This document shows, in pieces, positions 54,503 to 62,370 of a DNA stretch of 64,000 nucleotides. Position 1 is the first letter of the stretch; each line of letters opens with the position of its first letter. The stretch covers positions 1-64,000 of the forward strand of contig CAWFLE010000007.1 in the NCBI GenBank assembly GCA_963816545.1, given 5' to 3'. The position numbers and the translations under genes are program-made. Source of the stretch: Albimonas sp963816545. GTDB taxonomy: Bacteria; Pseudomonadota; Alphaproteobacteria; Rhodobacterales; Rhodobacteraceae. The notes beneath the pieces are model-generated. The model was not told the origin of the DNA. It did no database searches and saw nothing but the letters and a program-made list of their open reading frames with translations.

Positions 54503-54624
54503 CCGCGGCCCTCCGACCAGTCTGAGCGGGCGGCAGGGCGGCGCGGGGGCCGGGCTGCGGGCGAGGCGCTGGCGCTCATCGGGCCCCCTACGGCGTCGGG
54601 CGCGGCGGGGCGCGCCCTTCGGGT

Positions 54625-55038
54625 TCAGTCCGCCGCAGGGGGCGTGGTGGGCAGAGGCTGGGCCGGGGCGGGGGAGCCGGCGCCGGGCGCGTCCTCGTCC
54701 GCCGAGGGGGGGGTCAGGAGGCGCTGGAGATCGGGGGAGAGGCCCTGATCCTGATCGCCCTGCGCGTCGTCCACCAGCGGCTGCGTGCCGACGCGGTCCA
54801 GCACCGAGCTTCGATTGGCGTTCTGCGCCGCGAGCACGGTGAGCGCGAGGGAGGTGGCGATGAAGGCCGCGGCCAGCACCCAGGTCGCCTTCGCCACCGG
54901 CGTCGTGGCCGGGCGCGAGGAGACGCCGCCCCCGCCCCCGCCGATGCCGAGCGCGCCGCCCTCGGACCGCTGCAGAAGCACCAGCGCGATGAGGAAGGCG
55001 GCGAGCACCAGGTGGACGATGAGGATGACGTTTTCCAT
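54625..55038 (-). CDS. secG: Preprotein translocase subunit SecG
   Basis: SecG is the small third subunit of the SecYEG channel. The 137-residue protein starts MENVILIVHLVLAAFLIALV, then the conserved cytosolic loop LLQRSEGGALGIGGGGGGVS. The second membrane helix ATWVLAAAFIATSLALTVLA lies near residues 52-71. The long acidic/Pro-rich C-terminal tail (PSADEDAPGAGSPAPAQPLP) is typical of alphaproteobacteria. In many relatives pyrG follows secG; here a GT39 gene follows, 122 bases away. Confidence 0.93.
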   Translation of the reverse strand: MENVILIVHLVLAAFLIALVLLQRSEGGALGIGGGGGGVSSRPATTPVAKATWVLAAAFIATSLALTVLAAQNANRSSVLDRVGTQPLVDDAQGDQDQGLSPDLQRLLTPPSADEDAPGAGSPAPAQPLPTTPPAAD

Positions 55039-55213
55039 GGCGGTCTGCGGTCCTTCGACCCCGGCGCGAGGCGCGGGGCGCAATGGCTTGGGGGGCGCGG
55101 GCGCCCGGAACTCGGGGCGGTCCATAACGTGGGCCCGGAGCGATGTCGAGAGACGGGCGTTGACCGCGGCCCTCTGCGCGCTTGTTGTCCGCGTGAGGCA
55201 GGGGAGGACGGTC

Positions 55214-56209
55214 ATGGTCGAGATTCGCGAGATCGCGCGCTGGGAGGGGGAGCCGGTGACGGAGGCGGAGCTGGTCTCGGACGCCGCGCGCATCCGGGTG
55301 ATGTCCTGGGGCTGCGCGGTGCGGGACTGGCGGGTGAAGGTCGGGGGAGAGTGGCGGCCGGTGGCGCTGGGGTTCGACCGGTTCGAGGACTATCCGGAGC
55401 TTTCGCCGCATTTCGGGGCCGTGGTGGGCCGCGTCGCCAATCGGATCGGGGGGGCGCGGTTCCGGCTGGAGGGGCGGGAGGTCCGTCTCGCGGCCAACGA
55501 GGGGGCGCATCACCTGCACGGGGGGAAGGTGGGGCTTTCGCGGCGCAACTGGCGGATGGAGCGGCTGGAGGACGGGGTTCGGCTGACCTGGGGCAGCCCG
55601 GACGGGGAGGACGGCTACCCGGGCGCGGTGGAGTTCGAGGTGACGATGCGGCTGCGGGGAGCGCGGCTCGACTACGTGATGACCGCGCGGGCGGACCGGC
55701 CGACGCCGATCAACCTCGCGCAGCATAATTACTGGAACCTGGACGGCGAGGGGACGGTGGCGGGGCATCGCCTCCGGGTGGAGGCGGACCGGCTGACCGA
55801 GGTTGACGCGGGGCTGATTCCCACGGGGCGGCTGGTGGAGGCGGCGGGCGCGCTGGACTTCGGCGTGGCGCGGGCGCTGACGGGGCCGGATGGCGCGCCG
55901 CTGCCGGTCGATCTGAACTACGTGCTGCGTGAGCGGGAGGCGGGCGCGCCGGCGGCGGAGGTCGTGGGCGGGCGCGGGGACCTGCGCTTGCGGCTGTGGA
56001 CGGACCAGCCTGGGCTGCAGGTCTATGACGGGATCCATTTGAGGCGCTGGGGGCCGGGGCCGGTGGAGCTCGCGCCCTTCGCGGGGCTGTGCCTGGAAGC
56101 GCAGAACTTCCCCGACGCGGTCAACCGGCCGGAGTTCCCGGACCCGATTTATGGGCCGGAGCGGATGTACCGGCAGGAGACCTCGATCGAGATCGCGCCG
56201 GTGGCGTGA
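55214..56209 (+). CDS. galM: Aldose 1-epimerase (galactose mutarotase family)
   Basis: This enzyme interconverts alpha and beta anomers of hexoses. The 331-residue beta-sandwich protein shows PHFGAVVGRVANRIGGARFR near residue 62, the substrate motif NEGAHHLHGGKVGLSRRNW near 96, the catalytic His in PINLAQHNYWNLDGEG near 172, and the catalytic Glu in GLCLEAQNFPDAVNRPEFP near 295. GGGGAGGA lies just before the ATG at 55214. It is a single gene, convergent with xerD. No sugar operon is adjacent. Confidence 0.93.
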   Translation: MVEIREIARWEGEPVTEAELVSDAARIRVMSWGCAVRDWRVKVGGEWRPVALGFDRFEDYPELSPHFGAVVGRVANRIGGARFRLEGREVRLAANEGAHHLHGGKVGLSRRNWRMERLEDGVRLTWGSPDGEDGYPGAVEFEVTMRLRGARLDYVMTARADRPTPINLAQHNYWNLDGEGTVAGHRLRVEADRLTEVDAGLIPTGRLVEAAGALDFGVARALTGPDGAPLPVDLNYVLREREAGAPAAEVVGGRGDLRLRLWTDQPGLQVYDGIHLRRWGPGPVELAPFAGLCLEAQNFPDAVNRPEFPDPIYGPERMYRQETSIEIAPVA

Positions 56210-56253
56210 TCCGCGGTCGGGCGAGGAGCCGACGCGGCCAGACCGGACTGGGA

Positions 56254-57159
56254 TTACGCACGGGCCAGAGGGTGTTTCGTGAGGACCAGCTCCTTCAGCC
56301 GCTCCTCCAGCACGTGCGTGTAGATCTCGGTGGTGGAGAGGTCGGCATGGCCCAGAAGCTGCTGGATCGAGCGCAGGTCCGCCCCGTGCGCCAGCAGATG
56401 CGTGGCGAAGGCATGGCGCAGCGTGTGGGGGGAGACCCTGGTGGGGTCGATCCCTGCCTCGACCGCGAGTCGCTGGACGAGCTGCCACATGCGGTGGCGG
56501 GTGAGGTGGCCCTCCTTCGAGGTGGAGGGGAAAAGGTGAGGGGACTTCGCCTGCGGCCCTGCGTCGCGCAACGCGAGCCAGGCGGTCAGCGCCTCCCGCG
56601 CGGGCTGGGTGAGGGGGGTCATGCGCTCCCGCCCGCCCTTCCCGCGCACGAGGATCACGCGCGGGTCGCCGCGCACCGCGGCGACGGGGAGGGAGACGAG
56701 CTCCGTGACCCGCAGGCCGGTGGCGTAGAGGACCTCCATCAGGCAGGCGAGGCGGACGGCGTCGCGCTTGGCGGCCTCGGCGCCGCGGGCGGGACGGCGG
56801 GAGGCGTCCAGCAGGCGGGCGGCTTCGTCCTCGGTCAGGGTCTTGGGCAGGCTGCGGCGGGCGCCGGGGCCGGAGATTCGGGCGGCGGGATCGTCGGCGC
56901 GCCACCCCTCGGACAGGGCGAAGCGGAAGAACTGGCGCACGGCCGAGAGGCGGCGCGCGCGGGTCGACAGGCCGAGGCCGCGGGCGTCGAGATCGGCCAG
57001 CCAGGCTTCGATGCCGGCCCGGTCCGCGCCGGCGAAAGCGGGGCCGATGAAGTCCGCGAAATCCTCGAGATCGCGCGCGTAGGCGAGGAGCGTGTTGCGT
57101 GCGGCCCCGCGCTCGGCCTGCATGGCCTCGAGGAAGGCGCGGAGCTGCTCGCGGCTCAT
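56254..57159 (-). CDS. xerD: Site-specific tyrosine recombinase XerD
   Basis: XerD, with XerC, resolves chromosome dimers at dif. The 301-residue protein has the N-terminal SAM-like core-binding domain (MSREQLRAFLEAMQAERGAA) and all catalytic residues: Arg in YATGLRVTELVSLPV near 148, Lys in VRGKGGRERMTPL near 172, His-x-x-Arg in SPHTLRHAFATHLLAHGADL near 246-249, His in LLGHADLSTTEIYTHV near 269, and the nucleophile Tyr in the same motif. The ATG overlaps the stop of the small membrane-protein gene upstream. Its position beside aroK-aroB is the usual one in this lineage, so this is the housekeeping enzyme, not a phage integrase. Confidence 0.93.
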   Translation of the reverse strand: MSREQLRAFLEAMQAERGAARNTLLAYARDLEDFADFIGPAFAGADRAGIEAWLADLDARGLGLSTRARRLSAVRQFFRFALSEGWRADDPAARISGPGARRSLPKTLTEDEAARLLDASRRPARGAEAAKRDAVRLACLMEVLYATGLRVTELVSLPVAAVRGDPRVILVRGKGGRERMTPLTQPAREALTAWLALRDAGPQAKSPHLFPSTSKEGHLTRHRMWQLVQRLAVEAGIDPTRVSPHTLRHAFATHLLAHGADLRSIQQLLGHADLSTTEIYTHVLEERLKELVLTKHPLARA

Positions 57160-57293
57160 TCCAGCGCGGGCGGGGGGGCCGGGATCTCCACCTGGCGCGT
57201 CGGCGCTGGGAGGTCGGCCACGGCTGCATAGATCGCGAAGCCCGCGACGAAGACGAGGAGGAGGTAGAAGAGGTATCGGTAGACTGCGCGCAT
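57156..57293 (-). CDS. 45-residue single-pass membrane protein upstream of xerD
   Basis: This starts MRAVYRYLFYLLLVFVAGFA at 57293, one membrane helix followed by a Pro-rich tail (ADLPAPTRQVEIPAPPPALE). The stop overlaps the xerD ATG (ATGA), so translation is coupled. The codon composition matches the neighbours. I recall similar tiny proteins annotated as hypothetical between xerD and aroK in related genomes. Function unknown. The gene is too short for many gene finders. Confidence 0.6.
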   Translation of the reverse strand: MRAVYRYLFYLLLVFVAGFAIYAAVADLPAPTRQVEIPAPPPALE

Positions 57294-57498
57294 GTCCGCT
57301 CCGGCGGGCCGGAGGCGCGGCCCGTGTTCTGCCCAATGAAGCCGGCCCGCGAAGGGCGCCGTTCCCGCGCCTCGTCCACGACCCGCCGGGGCTTTGCGCC
57401 GCGCGGTGCGCTGACGTAAAGAGGCCCGGTTCCGCCTGCGCGCGACCTTATCGTCCGCGCGCGCTTCCCGCAACGCGCGGCCCTGCGCCGCCCCTGTC

Positions 57499-58110
57499 AT
57501 GGCCGCCATGTCCGAGGAAGAGCCCGACGCCCCCATCCGCACGTCGCCGCGCCTGCGGTTGGCGCGCTCGGTGGTGCTGGTGGGGCTGATGGGAGCCGGC
57601 AAGACCTCGGTCGGGCGCAGGCTGGCCGCGACGCTGCGCGCGCCCTTCGTCGACTCGGACGAGGAGGTGGAGCGGGCGGCGAGGATGACGGTTGCGGAGA
57701 TCTTCGCGAGCCTCGGCGAGACGGAGTTCCGCGACGGGGAGCGCAGGGTGGTCGCCCGGCTTCTGGACCGGGGGCCGCAGGTGATCGCCACCGGCGGGGG
57801 CGCCTGGATGAACGCGCTGACGCGGGAGGCGATCCGGGAGCGGGACGCGACGGTGGTGTGGATCCGCGCCGAGCTGGAGACGCTGGTGGAGCGGGTGGGG
57901 CGCAGATCGGGGCGCCCGCTGCTCGCGTCCGGGGACCCTCGGGAGATCCTGCGCGGGCTGATGGAGGTGCGCCACCCTGTCTATGCGCAGGCGGACGTGG
58001 TGGTGGACAGCCATGCCGGAGAACGGCACGAGGCGGTGGTGCAGCGGATGCTGGAGGCGTTGAGCCTGAGGGGCGACGTGACCTCCGGGGGGCGGACGGG
58101 GGAGGCGTGA
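57499..58110 (+). CDS. aroK: Shikimate kinase
   Basis: This enzyme phosphorylates shikimate in the chorismate pathway. It is a 203-residue P-loop kinase with Walker A VGLMGAGKTSVGRRLA near residue 28, the substrate-binding DSDEEVERAARMTVAEIFAS near 52, FRDGERRVV, GGGAWMNALTR near 98 and the LID RSGRPLLASGD near 135. ATGs at 57499 and 57508 are both possible. The stop codon overlaps the aroB start (TGATG), and the two form the classic aroK-aroB pair. It is divergent from xerD. Confidence 0.94.
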   Translation: MAAMSEEEPDAPIRTSPRLRLARSVVLVGLMGAGKTSVGRRLAATLRAPFVDSDEEVERAARMTVAEIFASLGETEFRDGERRVVARLLDRGPQVIATGGGAWMNALTREAIRERDATVVWIRAELETLVERVGRRSGRPLLASGDPREILRGLMEVRHPVYAQADVVVDSHAGERHEAVVQRMLEALSLRGDVTSGGRTGEA

Positions 58111-59225
58111 TGCGCGAGACGGTGCAGGTGGAGCTGGGGGCGCGGAGCTACCGCATCGAGATCGGCCCCGGGCTGCTGGCGGAGGCGGGCGCGCATGTGG
58201 CGCCGCTGCTGCCGCGCAGGCGGGTGGCCATCGTGACCGACGAGACGGTGGCCGGGCGGCATCTGGAGACGCTGCGGGGCGGCCTCGCGGCCGAGGGGAT
58301 CGAGGCGGAGGCGCTGGCCGTGACCCCCGGCGAGGGGGCCAAGAGCTGGGACGGGCTGGGCCGCGTGGTGGACTGGCTGCTGGACCGGAAGGTGGAGCGG
58401 GACGACCTGATCCTCGCGCTCGGGGGCGGGGTGATCGGGGACCTGGCGGGGTTCGCGGCGGCGATCCTGCGCCGGGGGGTGGGGTTCGTGCAGCTTCCCA
58501 CCACGCTGCTCGCGCAGGTGGACAGCGCCGTGGGCGGCAAGACGGGGGTGAACGCGCGGCAGGGGAAGAACCTGATCGGGGCGTTTCACCAGCCGCGGCT
58601 GGTGCTGGCCGACACCAGGGTTCTGGATACGCTGCCGGAGCGGGACCTGCTGTCGGGCTACGCCGAGGTGGTGAAGTACGGGCTGCTGGGGGACGAGGCC
58701 TTCTTCGCCTGGCTGGAGGCGAACGGGCCGGCGCTGAAGGCGGGCGATCCGGCCGTGCGGCTGCACGCGGTGAAGCGGTCCTGCGAGATGAAGGCGGAGA
58801 TCGTGGCGCGCGACGAAACCGAGCAGGGGGACCGGGCGCTCCTGAACCTCGGGCACACCTTCGGGCACGCTCTGGAGGCGGCGACGGGCTATTCGGAGCG
58901 CCTGCTGCACGGCGAGGGGGTGAGCATCGGCTGCCAGCTCGCGCTCGACCTCTCGTCGCGCCTGGGGCTGTGCCCGCAGGAGGCGCCCAGCCGGGCGGCC
59001 GCGCATTTCCAGGCGATGGGGATGAAGTTTCGGATTTCGGACGTGCCGGGGGACCTGCCGGATGCGGACGGGCTGATCGCGCTGATGGCGCAGGACAAGA
59101 AGGTGAAGGCGGGCGTGCCGACCTTCATCCTCGCGCATGATCTGGGGCGGGCGTTCCGCACTCGGGACGTGCCGCCCGAGGCGCTGCGGAGCCTGCTGTC
59201 GGAGGCGCTCGCCTCACGGTCCTGA
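58110..59225 (+). CDS. aroB: 3-dehydroquinate synthase
   Basis: This enzyme converts DAHP to 3-dehydroquinate, the first cyclic product of the chorismate pathway, using NAD+ and a divalent metal. It is 371 residues with the NAD-site region DDLILALGGGVIGDLAGFAA near 98, QLPTTLLAQVDSAVGGKTGV near 128, and the metal ligands Glu in GYAEVVKYGLL near 191 and His in LNLGHTFGHALEAATGY near 252-256, plus LLHGEGVSIG. It starts at ATG 58110, coupled to aroK. A GTG at 58107 is also in frame. It is followed by an A/T-rich hairpin region. Confidence 0.96.
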   Translation: MRETVQVELGARSYRIEIGPGLLAEAGAHVAPLLPRRRVAIVTDETVAGRHLETLRGGLAAEGIEAEALAVTPGEGAKSWDGLGRVVDWLLDRKVERDDLILALGGGVIGDLAGFAAAILRRGVGFVQLPTTLLAQVDSAVGGKTGVNARQGKNLIGAFHQPRLVLADTRVLDTLPERDLLSGYAEVVKYGLLGDEAFFAWLEANGPALKAGDPAVRLHAVKRSCEMKAEIVARDETEQGDRALLNLGHTFGHALEAATGYSERLLHGEGVSIGCQLALDLSSRLGLCPQEAPSRAAAHFQAMGMKFRISDVPGDLPDADGLIALMAQDKKVKAGVPTFILAHDLGRAFRTRDVPPEALRSLLSEALASRS

Positions 59226-59286
59226 GGGCGGCTTTTCCAGACACCTGCCGCTTGATCGCCAAAACGAATATGATTATGTAAAATCT

Positions 59287-59306
59287 AGCTAATTTCTTGA
59301 TTAGCT
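59287..59306. repeat. AT-rich hairpin within an A/T island after aroB
   Basis: AGCTAAT (59287-59293) and ATTAGCT (59300-59306) form a perfect 7-bp stem around TTCTTG. It lies in a stretch, 59257-59320, that is strikingly A/T-rich against the surrounding GC-rich DNA (ATATGATTATGTAAAATCTA). It may terminate aroB or belong to the control region of the gene fragment at 59395. Confidence 0.45.
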
Positions 59307-59394
59307 TGTCCGTTTACGGCTTGGAAAGCTTCTGATGAGGCGTTGGCGCACGCTCCCGTTGGGACGGGTGCGCTTCGGGGTCAAGGACCTGGAC

Positions 59395-59754
59395 ATGCTT
59401 CGCTTTCCATGGACCGCGGTTTCGCGCTGCTTGCGGCCATTGCGTCGGGCGCGGGCCCCGCTTCCGCTGCGACCGACACGGCGCTTCCCTGCAAAGCGAC
59501 GAACCAGGCGGGCGACGCCTCGGGCTTCAGCGTCGTTTGCGCGGCGCCCGATGCCAGGAACGATGTCGGGACGGCGGTGGCGGATCAGGCCGCCTTCGGG
59601 ATCTCGGACTGGACGTTCGCCGGCAAGGATGAGTTCAGGAGGCGCGAGACGGGCGCGGACGATGTCGGTTTCGCGCGGGGAGCAGCGCTCCGGCGGGCAG
59701 GGTGGGTCTTGGAAGCTGACCTTGGGGGCGCTGGCATTTCGCCGCCGCGGGTGA
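59395..59754 (+). pseudogene. Degenerate exported-protein gene of the PEP-CTERM/VPLPA-like type
   Basis: AAGGA lies before an ATG at 59395 (MLRFP), but the protein-like frame is one base off: MDRGFALLAAIASGAGPASA from 59409 is a good signal peptide. The mature start ATDTALPCKATNQAGDASGF, then ISDWTFAGKDEF, resembles exported proteins of Rhodobacteraceae that end in a VPLPA-type anchor. A second shift near 59680 gives GEQRSGGQGGSWKLTLGALA and a stop at 59752-59754. The second half and the anchor are missing. It looks like a truncated remnant meeting the convergent radical SAM gene. Family assignment rests on motif memory only. Confidence 0.45.
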
Positions 59755-59758
59755 GGGG

Positions 59759-60715
59759 TCAGCCGGAGCAGCTCGCGCCGCCCAGGACGCAGAACCTGGC
59801 GCAGTGGGGGTGGTTGAGCTTCACGGGGCGCGCCGCCTCGGCCAGCGTGCCCCCGAGCTCGAACTGCGGATCGTAGGGGATCAGCGTGCAGGCGAGCACC
59901 GCAGGGCGTGGCGCGCCGCGGCGCTTCACCACCATGCGGGCGGAGGCGCACATCACCGCGTCGGGGGACTTGTCGAGGATGCCCCAGCAGGCGCTGGTGA
60001 TCTCGGGCACGTCGGCGGTCTCGTCCATCTCGGGAAAGATCACGCAGACGGCGGGGTCGTGCGCGTCGATGGCGAAGCCCTCCCGCGCGAAAAGGGCGGC
60101 GTAGCCGGCGCGGGCCTCCGCCTCCGGCTCGTGCCAAAGCGACCGGCCGGCGACGGCGAGGCGCGCGCCCGCGTCGCGCAGCCATCGCATCCCCTGGAGC
60201 GAGGACTCGAACGCGCCGGTCCCCCGCTCCTCGTCATGCCGGGCGGGGTCGTGGTGGTCGAGCGAGATGCGCAGCGTCAGCCGGTCTCCGAAGCGGGCGA
60301 CGAGATCGCGCAGGCCCGCCTGCATCGAGGGCCGCATCATCGGGCGCATGGCGTTGGTGAGAATCAGGCAGTCATGCCCAGCCTCCAGCGCCGCCTCGGC
60401 AAGGCCGATCATTTCGGGGTTCATGAAGGGCTCGCCGCCGGTGAAGCCGATCTCGCGCAGCGGCCAGCCCAGAGCGCGGGCCTCGTCGAGGTACGCCTGC
60501 ACCTCGGCCCGGGCGATGTAGACCAGCGCGTCGTTGGTGGGGGAGCTGTCGATGTAGCAGCGCAGGCACTCGATGTTGCAGAGCGTCCCGGTGTTGAACC
60601 ACAGCGTCGTCGGGTTCGAGAGCGGGACCGAGGCGCGCGCCTCCCCTTTCGCCGTCACGTCCGGGTCCGCGAACTTGCGCGGCGCGGCGGGGGAGAGGGG
60701 CTCGTGGCGGGTCAT
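59759..60715 (-). CDS. Radical SAM protein of unknown specificity
   Basis: This is a 318-residue protein. The N-terminal radical SAM motif CNIECLRCYIDSSP near residue 46 (three Cys in CxxxCxxC) would bind the 4Fe-4S cluster that cleaves S-adenosylmethionine. FTGGEPFMNPEMIGLAEAAL near 92 is the SAM-binding GGEP motif. The C-terminus has further cysteines (VMCASARMV, VLACTLIPYD, HCARFCVLGGASCSG), enough for an auxiliary cluster. The ATG at 60715 has GGAG upstream and avoids an Arg/Pro-rich extension. It is monocistronic. No obvious peptide substrate is encoded next to it apart from the degenerate exported-protein gene. Confidence 0.82.
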   Translation of the reverse strand: MTRHEPLSPAAPRKFADPDVTAKGEARASVPLSNPTTLWFNTGTLCNIECLRCYIDSSPTNDALVYIARAEVQAYLDEARALGWPLREIGFTGGEPFMNPEMIGLAEAALEAGHDCLILTNAMRPMMRPSMQAGLRDLVARFGDRLTLRISLDHHDPARHDEERGTGAFESSLQGMRWLRDAGARLAVAGRSLWHEPEAEARAGYAALFAREGFAIDAHDPAVCVIFPEMDETADVPEITSACWGILDKSPDAVMCASARMVVKRRGAPRPAVLACTLIPYDPQFELGGTLAEAARPVKLNHPHCARFCVLGGASCSG

Positions 60716-60908
60716 CGGCGGCTCCGGGTCCTCTGGCGTTCCGAGGCGCATAGGGTCGCACGGGAGCCGCCGGGGTCAATGGCCCCCGCCGCGTCTCACG
60801 CGCACGTGCGCCCGCGCGCGGCACTGGGCATCATGGACGCGCCGGCCGAGCGGCGGTAAGGGATCCGCAACGAGCGGGCACGCCCCGCGGAAGACCCGGG
60901 AGACGCCC

Positions 60909-61615
60909 ATGTCGGCCGACCGCCCCATCAAGATCGCGCCGTCGATCCTCGCCGCGGATTTCGCCGCATTCGGGGCGGAATGCCGGGCCGTGGAGGCCGC
61001 GGGGGCCGACTGGATCCACGTGGACGTGATGGACGGCCACTTCGTGCCCAACATCACCTTCGGGCCCGAGACGGTGCGCGCGCGCTGCGGCCGCATGTCA
61101 CGGGCGTGATGGACGTGCACCTGATGATCGCGCCGGTGGACCCCTACCTCGCGGCTTTCGCCGAGGCGGGGGCGGACGTCATCACCGCTCATGCCGAGGC
61201 GGGGCCGCATCTGGACCGCACCCTGCAGGCGATCCGGGAGCTCGGCTGCCGCGCGGGCGTGGCGCTGAACCCGGCCACTCCGGCCTCCGCCATCGAGCAT
61301 GTGCTCGACCGGATCGACCTGATCTGCGTGATGACGGTGAACCCAGGCTTCGGCGGGCAGAAGTTCATCGAGGCGATGGTCCCCAAGGTGCGGGCGCTGC
61401 GAAGTATGGTCGGCGACCGGCCCGTCCATATCGAGATCGACGGCGGCGTGACGCCCGACACCGCGCCGCTGGTCGCGGAGGCCGGGGCGGACGTGCTGGT
61501 GGCGGGCTCGGCGGTGTTCCGCGGCGGCACGGCGACGAACCCCAGGGCCTACGCCGCCAACATCCGCGCGATCCGCGACGCGGCCGAAGGTGTGCGCGCG
61601 ACCGTCGGCGCCTGA
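60909..61615 (+). CDS. rpe: Ribulose-phosphate 3-epimerase; one apparent frameshift
   Basis: This enzyme interconverts ribulose 5-phosphate and xylulose 5-phosphate (pentose phosphate and Calvin pathways). It starts MSADRPIKIAPSILAADFAA, with GADWIHVDVMDGHFVPNITF near residue 32 (metal and catalytic Asp). The frame breaks at about 61080-61088 (a GCGCGCGC run) and resumes HVTGVMDVHLMIAPVDPYLA, CVMTVNPGFGGQKFIEAM with the signature, and VHIEIDGGVTPDTAPLVAEA. It ends at 61613. After repair it is 234 residues. It is essential-type metabolism, and all motifs are kept, so an indel error is favoured. Confidence 0.93.
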
Positions 61616-61700
61616 GCCCGGTGGACCCGCGGCGCCCCCGCGCCTAGGGTTGCGCCCGCGCCGGCGACCGACCGGCGGTTGGAGACGCCGGGAGAGCCGC

Positions 61701-62306
61701 ATGAAGATCCATTACGCCCCCAACACGCGCGCCGTCCGCATCGTCTGGCTGATGGAGGAGCTGGGCCTGCCCTATGAGCTGGTCCGCCACCGGCTGGGCG
61801 ACCCGGAGATGCGCTCGAACGAGTATGCGCGGGTCCATCCGATGGGCCGGGTGCCGGTGCTGGAGGACGGGGACGTGCGCCTCTTCGAATCCGGCGCCAT
61901 CGTGCAGTACCTTCTGGCGCGGCACGGGGCGGGCCGGCTGGCGCCTCTGCCGGAGGACCCGGAATTTCCGAACTATCTCCAGTGGTTCCACTACGCCGAG
62001 GGGATGATCATGCCCCCGGTGAACACGCTCGTGGTGGAGACCATCCTGCTGCCCGAGGACAAGCGCAACCCGGTTAACGTCCGCCGGGCGGAGAAGCTGC
62101 TCGCCAACATGCTGCAGGCCGTGGACCGGGGGCTGGAAGGGCGCGAGTTCCTGGCCGGAGAGTTCTCCGCCGCGGACGTGATGACCGGCCACGCCTGCAT
62201 CGTCGCGCTGCGGCGGGTGGGGGATGCGGTCGATCTGCCCAAAGTCAAGGCGTATGCGGAGCGGCTTGAGGCGCGTCCCGGGCTGCGGAAGGCGTGGGAC
62301 GCCTGA
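61701..62306 (+). CDS. Glutathione S-transferase family protein
   Basis: This is a 201-residue GST. The N-terminal thioredoxin-like domain starts MKIHYAPNTRAVRIVWLMEE, followed by the glutathione-binding segment PMGRVPVLEDGDVRLFESGA near residues 48-67, with the cis-Pro and Glu-Ser. The helical C-terminal domain has FLAGEFSAADVMTGHACIVA with the conserved Asp of the N-capping box near 160. GGGAGAG lies before the ATG. Substrate is unknown. It could be a detoxification or a reductase-type GST. Confidence 0.9.
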   Translation: MKIHYAPNTRAVRIVWLMEELGLPYELVRHRLGDPEMRSNEYARVHPMGRVPVLEDGDVRLFESGAIVQYLLARHGAGRLAPLPEDPEFPNYLQWFHYAEGMIMPPVNTLVVETILLPEDKRNPVNVRRAEKLLANMLQAVDRGLEGREFLAGEFSAADVMTGHACIVALRRVGDAVDLPKVKAYAERLEARPGLRKAWDA

Positions 62307-62370
62307 TCCTGAAGATGTCGCATTAACCTGCGACCCCTACGACTGGCCCCGTACGGGGGCGAGGTTCGGG

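Noticed and set aside
54503..54580. A 26-codon frame upstream of the GT39 gene
   Set aside because: Arg/Pro/Ser-rich low complexity with no ribosome-binding site; typical random opening in GC-rich DNA.
56254..57159. Phage or island integrase
   Set aside because: Catalytic layout, length and the aroK-aroB neighbourhood identify the housekeeping XerD; no tRNA or attachment-like repeat adjoins it.
59335..59400. Start of the exported-protein gene at ATG 59335
   Set aside because: The peptide from there is Arg-rich and not a signal sequence; the AAGGA site and signal peptide support a start near 59395-59409.
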